From Candidatus Aminicenantota bacterium (GTDB lineage Bacteria; Acidobacteriota; Aminicenantia; Aminicenantales; Aminicenantaceae): a stretch of 13,519 nucleotides of DNA. A program made the translations under genes and the position numbers. Below are positions 13,513 through 13,519 of the stretch, piece after piece. The stretch's first letter is position 1. Every line of letters starts with the position of its first letter. The notes beneath the pieces are model-generated. The model was not told where the DNA came from. It did no database searches and saw nothing but the letters and a program-made list of their open reading frames with translations. The stretch is from positions 1-13,519 of the forward strand of contig JAUWJP010000017.1 in the NCBI GenBank assembly GCA_030607635.1, read 5' to 3'.

Positions 13513-13519
13513 GCATTTA

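Noticed and set aside
1..13519. CRISPR array, complete tRNA or rRNA, insertion sequence, integrase
   Set aside because: No regularly spaced repeats, no complete RNA gene and no transposase or integrase motifs were seen on either strand.

Overview
The window is bacterial DNA: Shine-Dalgarno-like sites precede most genes, several sigma70-type promoters can be read, genes are packed in short operons, and a MraZ-type domain is present. The sequence alone does not identify the lineage. Base use is uneven by eye: the left genes (about 0.8-2.2 kb) and the broken gene at the right (12.5-13.4 kb) are richer in G+C, while the middle block is AT-rich. This suggests an accessory block set between more host-like flanks.

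Left end (1-2185). After the tail of an unidentified membrane protein, the 3' part of a tRNA-Leu(UAA) gene stands alone at 555-619, the typical scar of an element that integrated at a tRNA. Next comes a protein joining pentapeptide repeats to a complete two-half MraZ domain. Its upstream region carries three TGG units exactly 10 bp apart, resembling MraZ operator spacing. Two tiny genes follow under a good promoter whose leader can fold into two competing hairpins.

Middle (2415-9240). This part reads as a defence island: an Apea-like HEPN protein with an R-x4-H motif; a complete two-gene type III-like restriction-modification system (Mod and Res, overlapping by ATGA); and, from its own promoter, a HAD phosphatase with a 50-residue basic companion.

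Right (9241-12414). A strong promoter and a 7-bp inverted repeat precede a two-gene operon. The first gene has an N-terminal phosphoribosyltransferase domain and a long unknown C-terminal region. The second has a long helical region and a C-terminal class III nucleotide-cyclase-like domain that keeps both metal aspartates but has His where the transition-state Arg is usual. I do not recognise this pair as a named system; it is the best candidate for something undescribed. A nucleotide-signalling or conflict role is inference.

Right end (12483-13519). On the minus strand lies a broken gene: a signal-peptide-like N-terminus runs into what looks like the C-terminal tail of an ATPase of mobile-element type, with a one-base frameshift separating off the final nuclease-like module. 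An extended -10 promoter at the window edge points to a gene beyond it.
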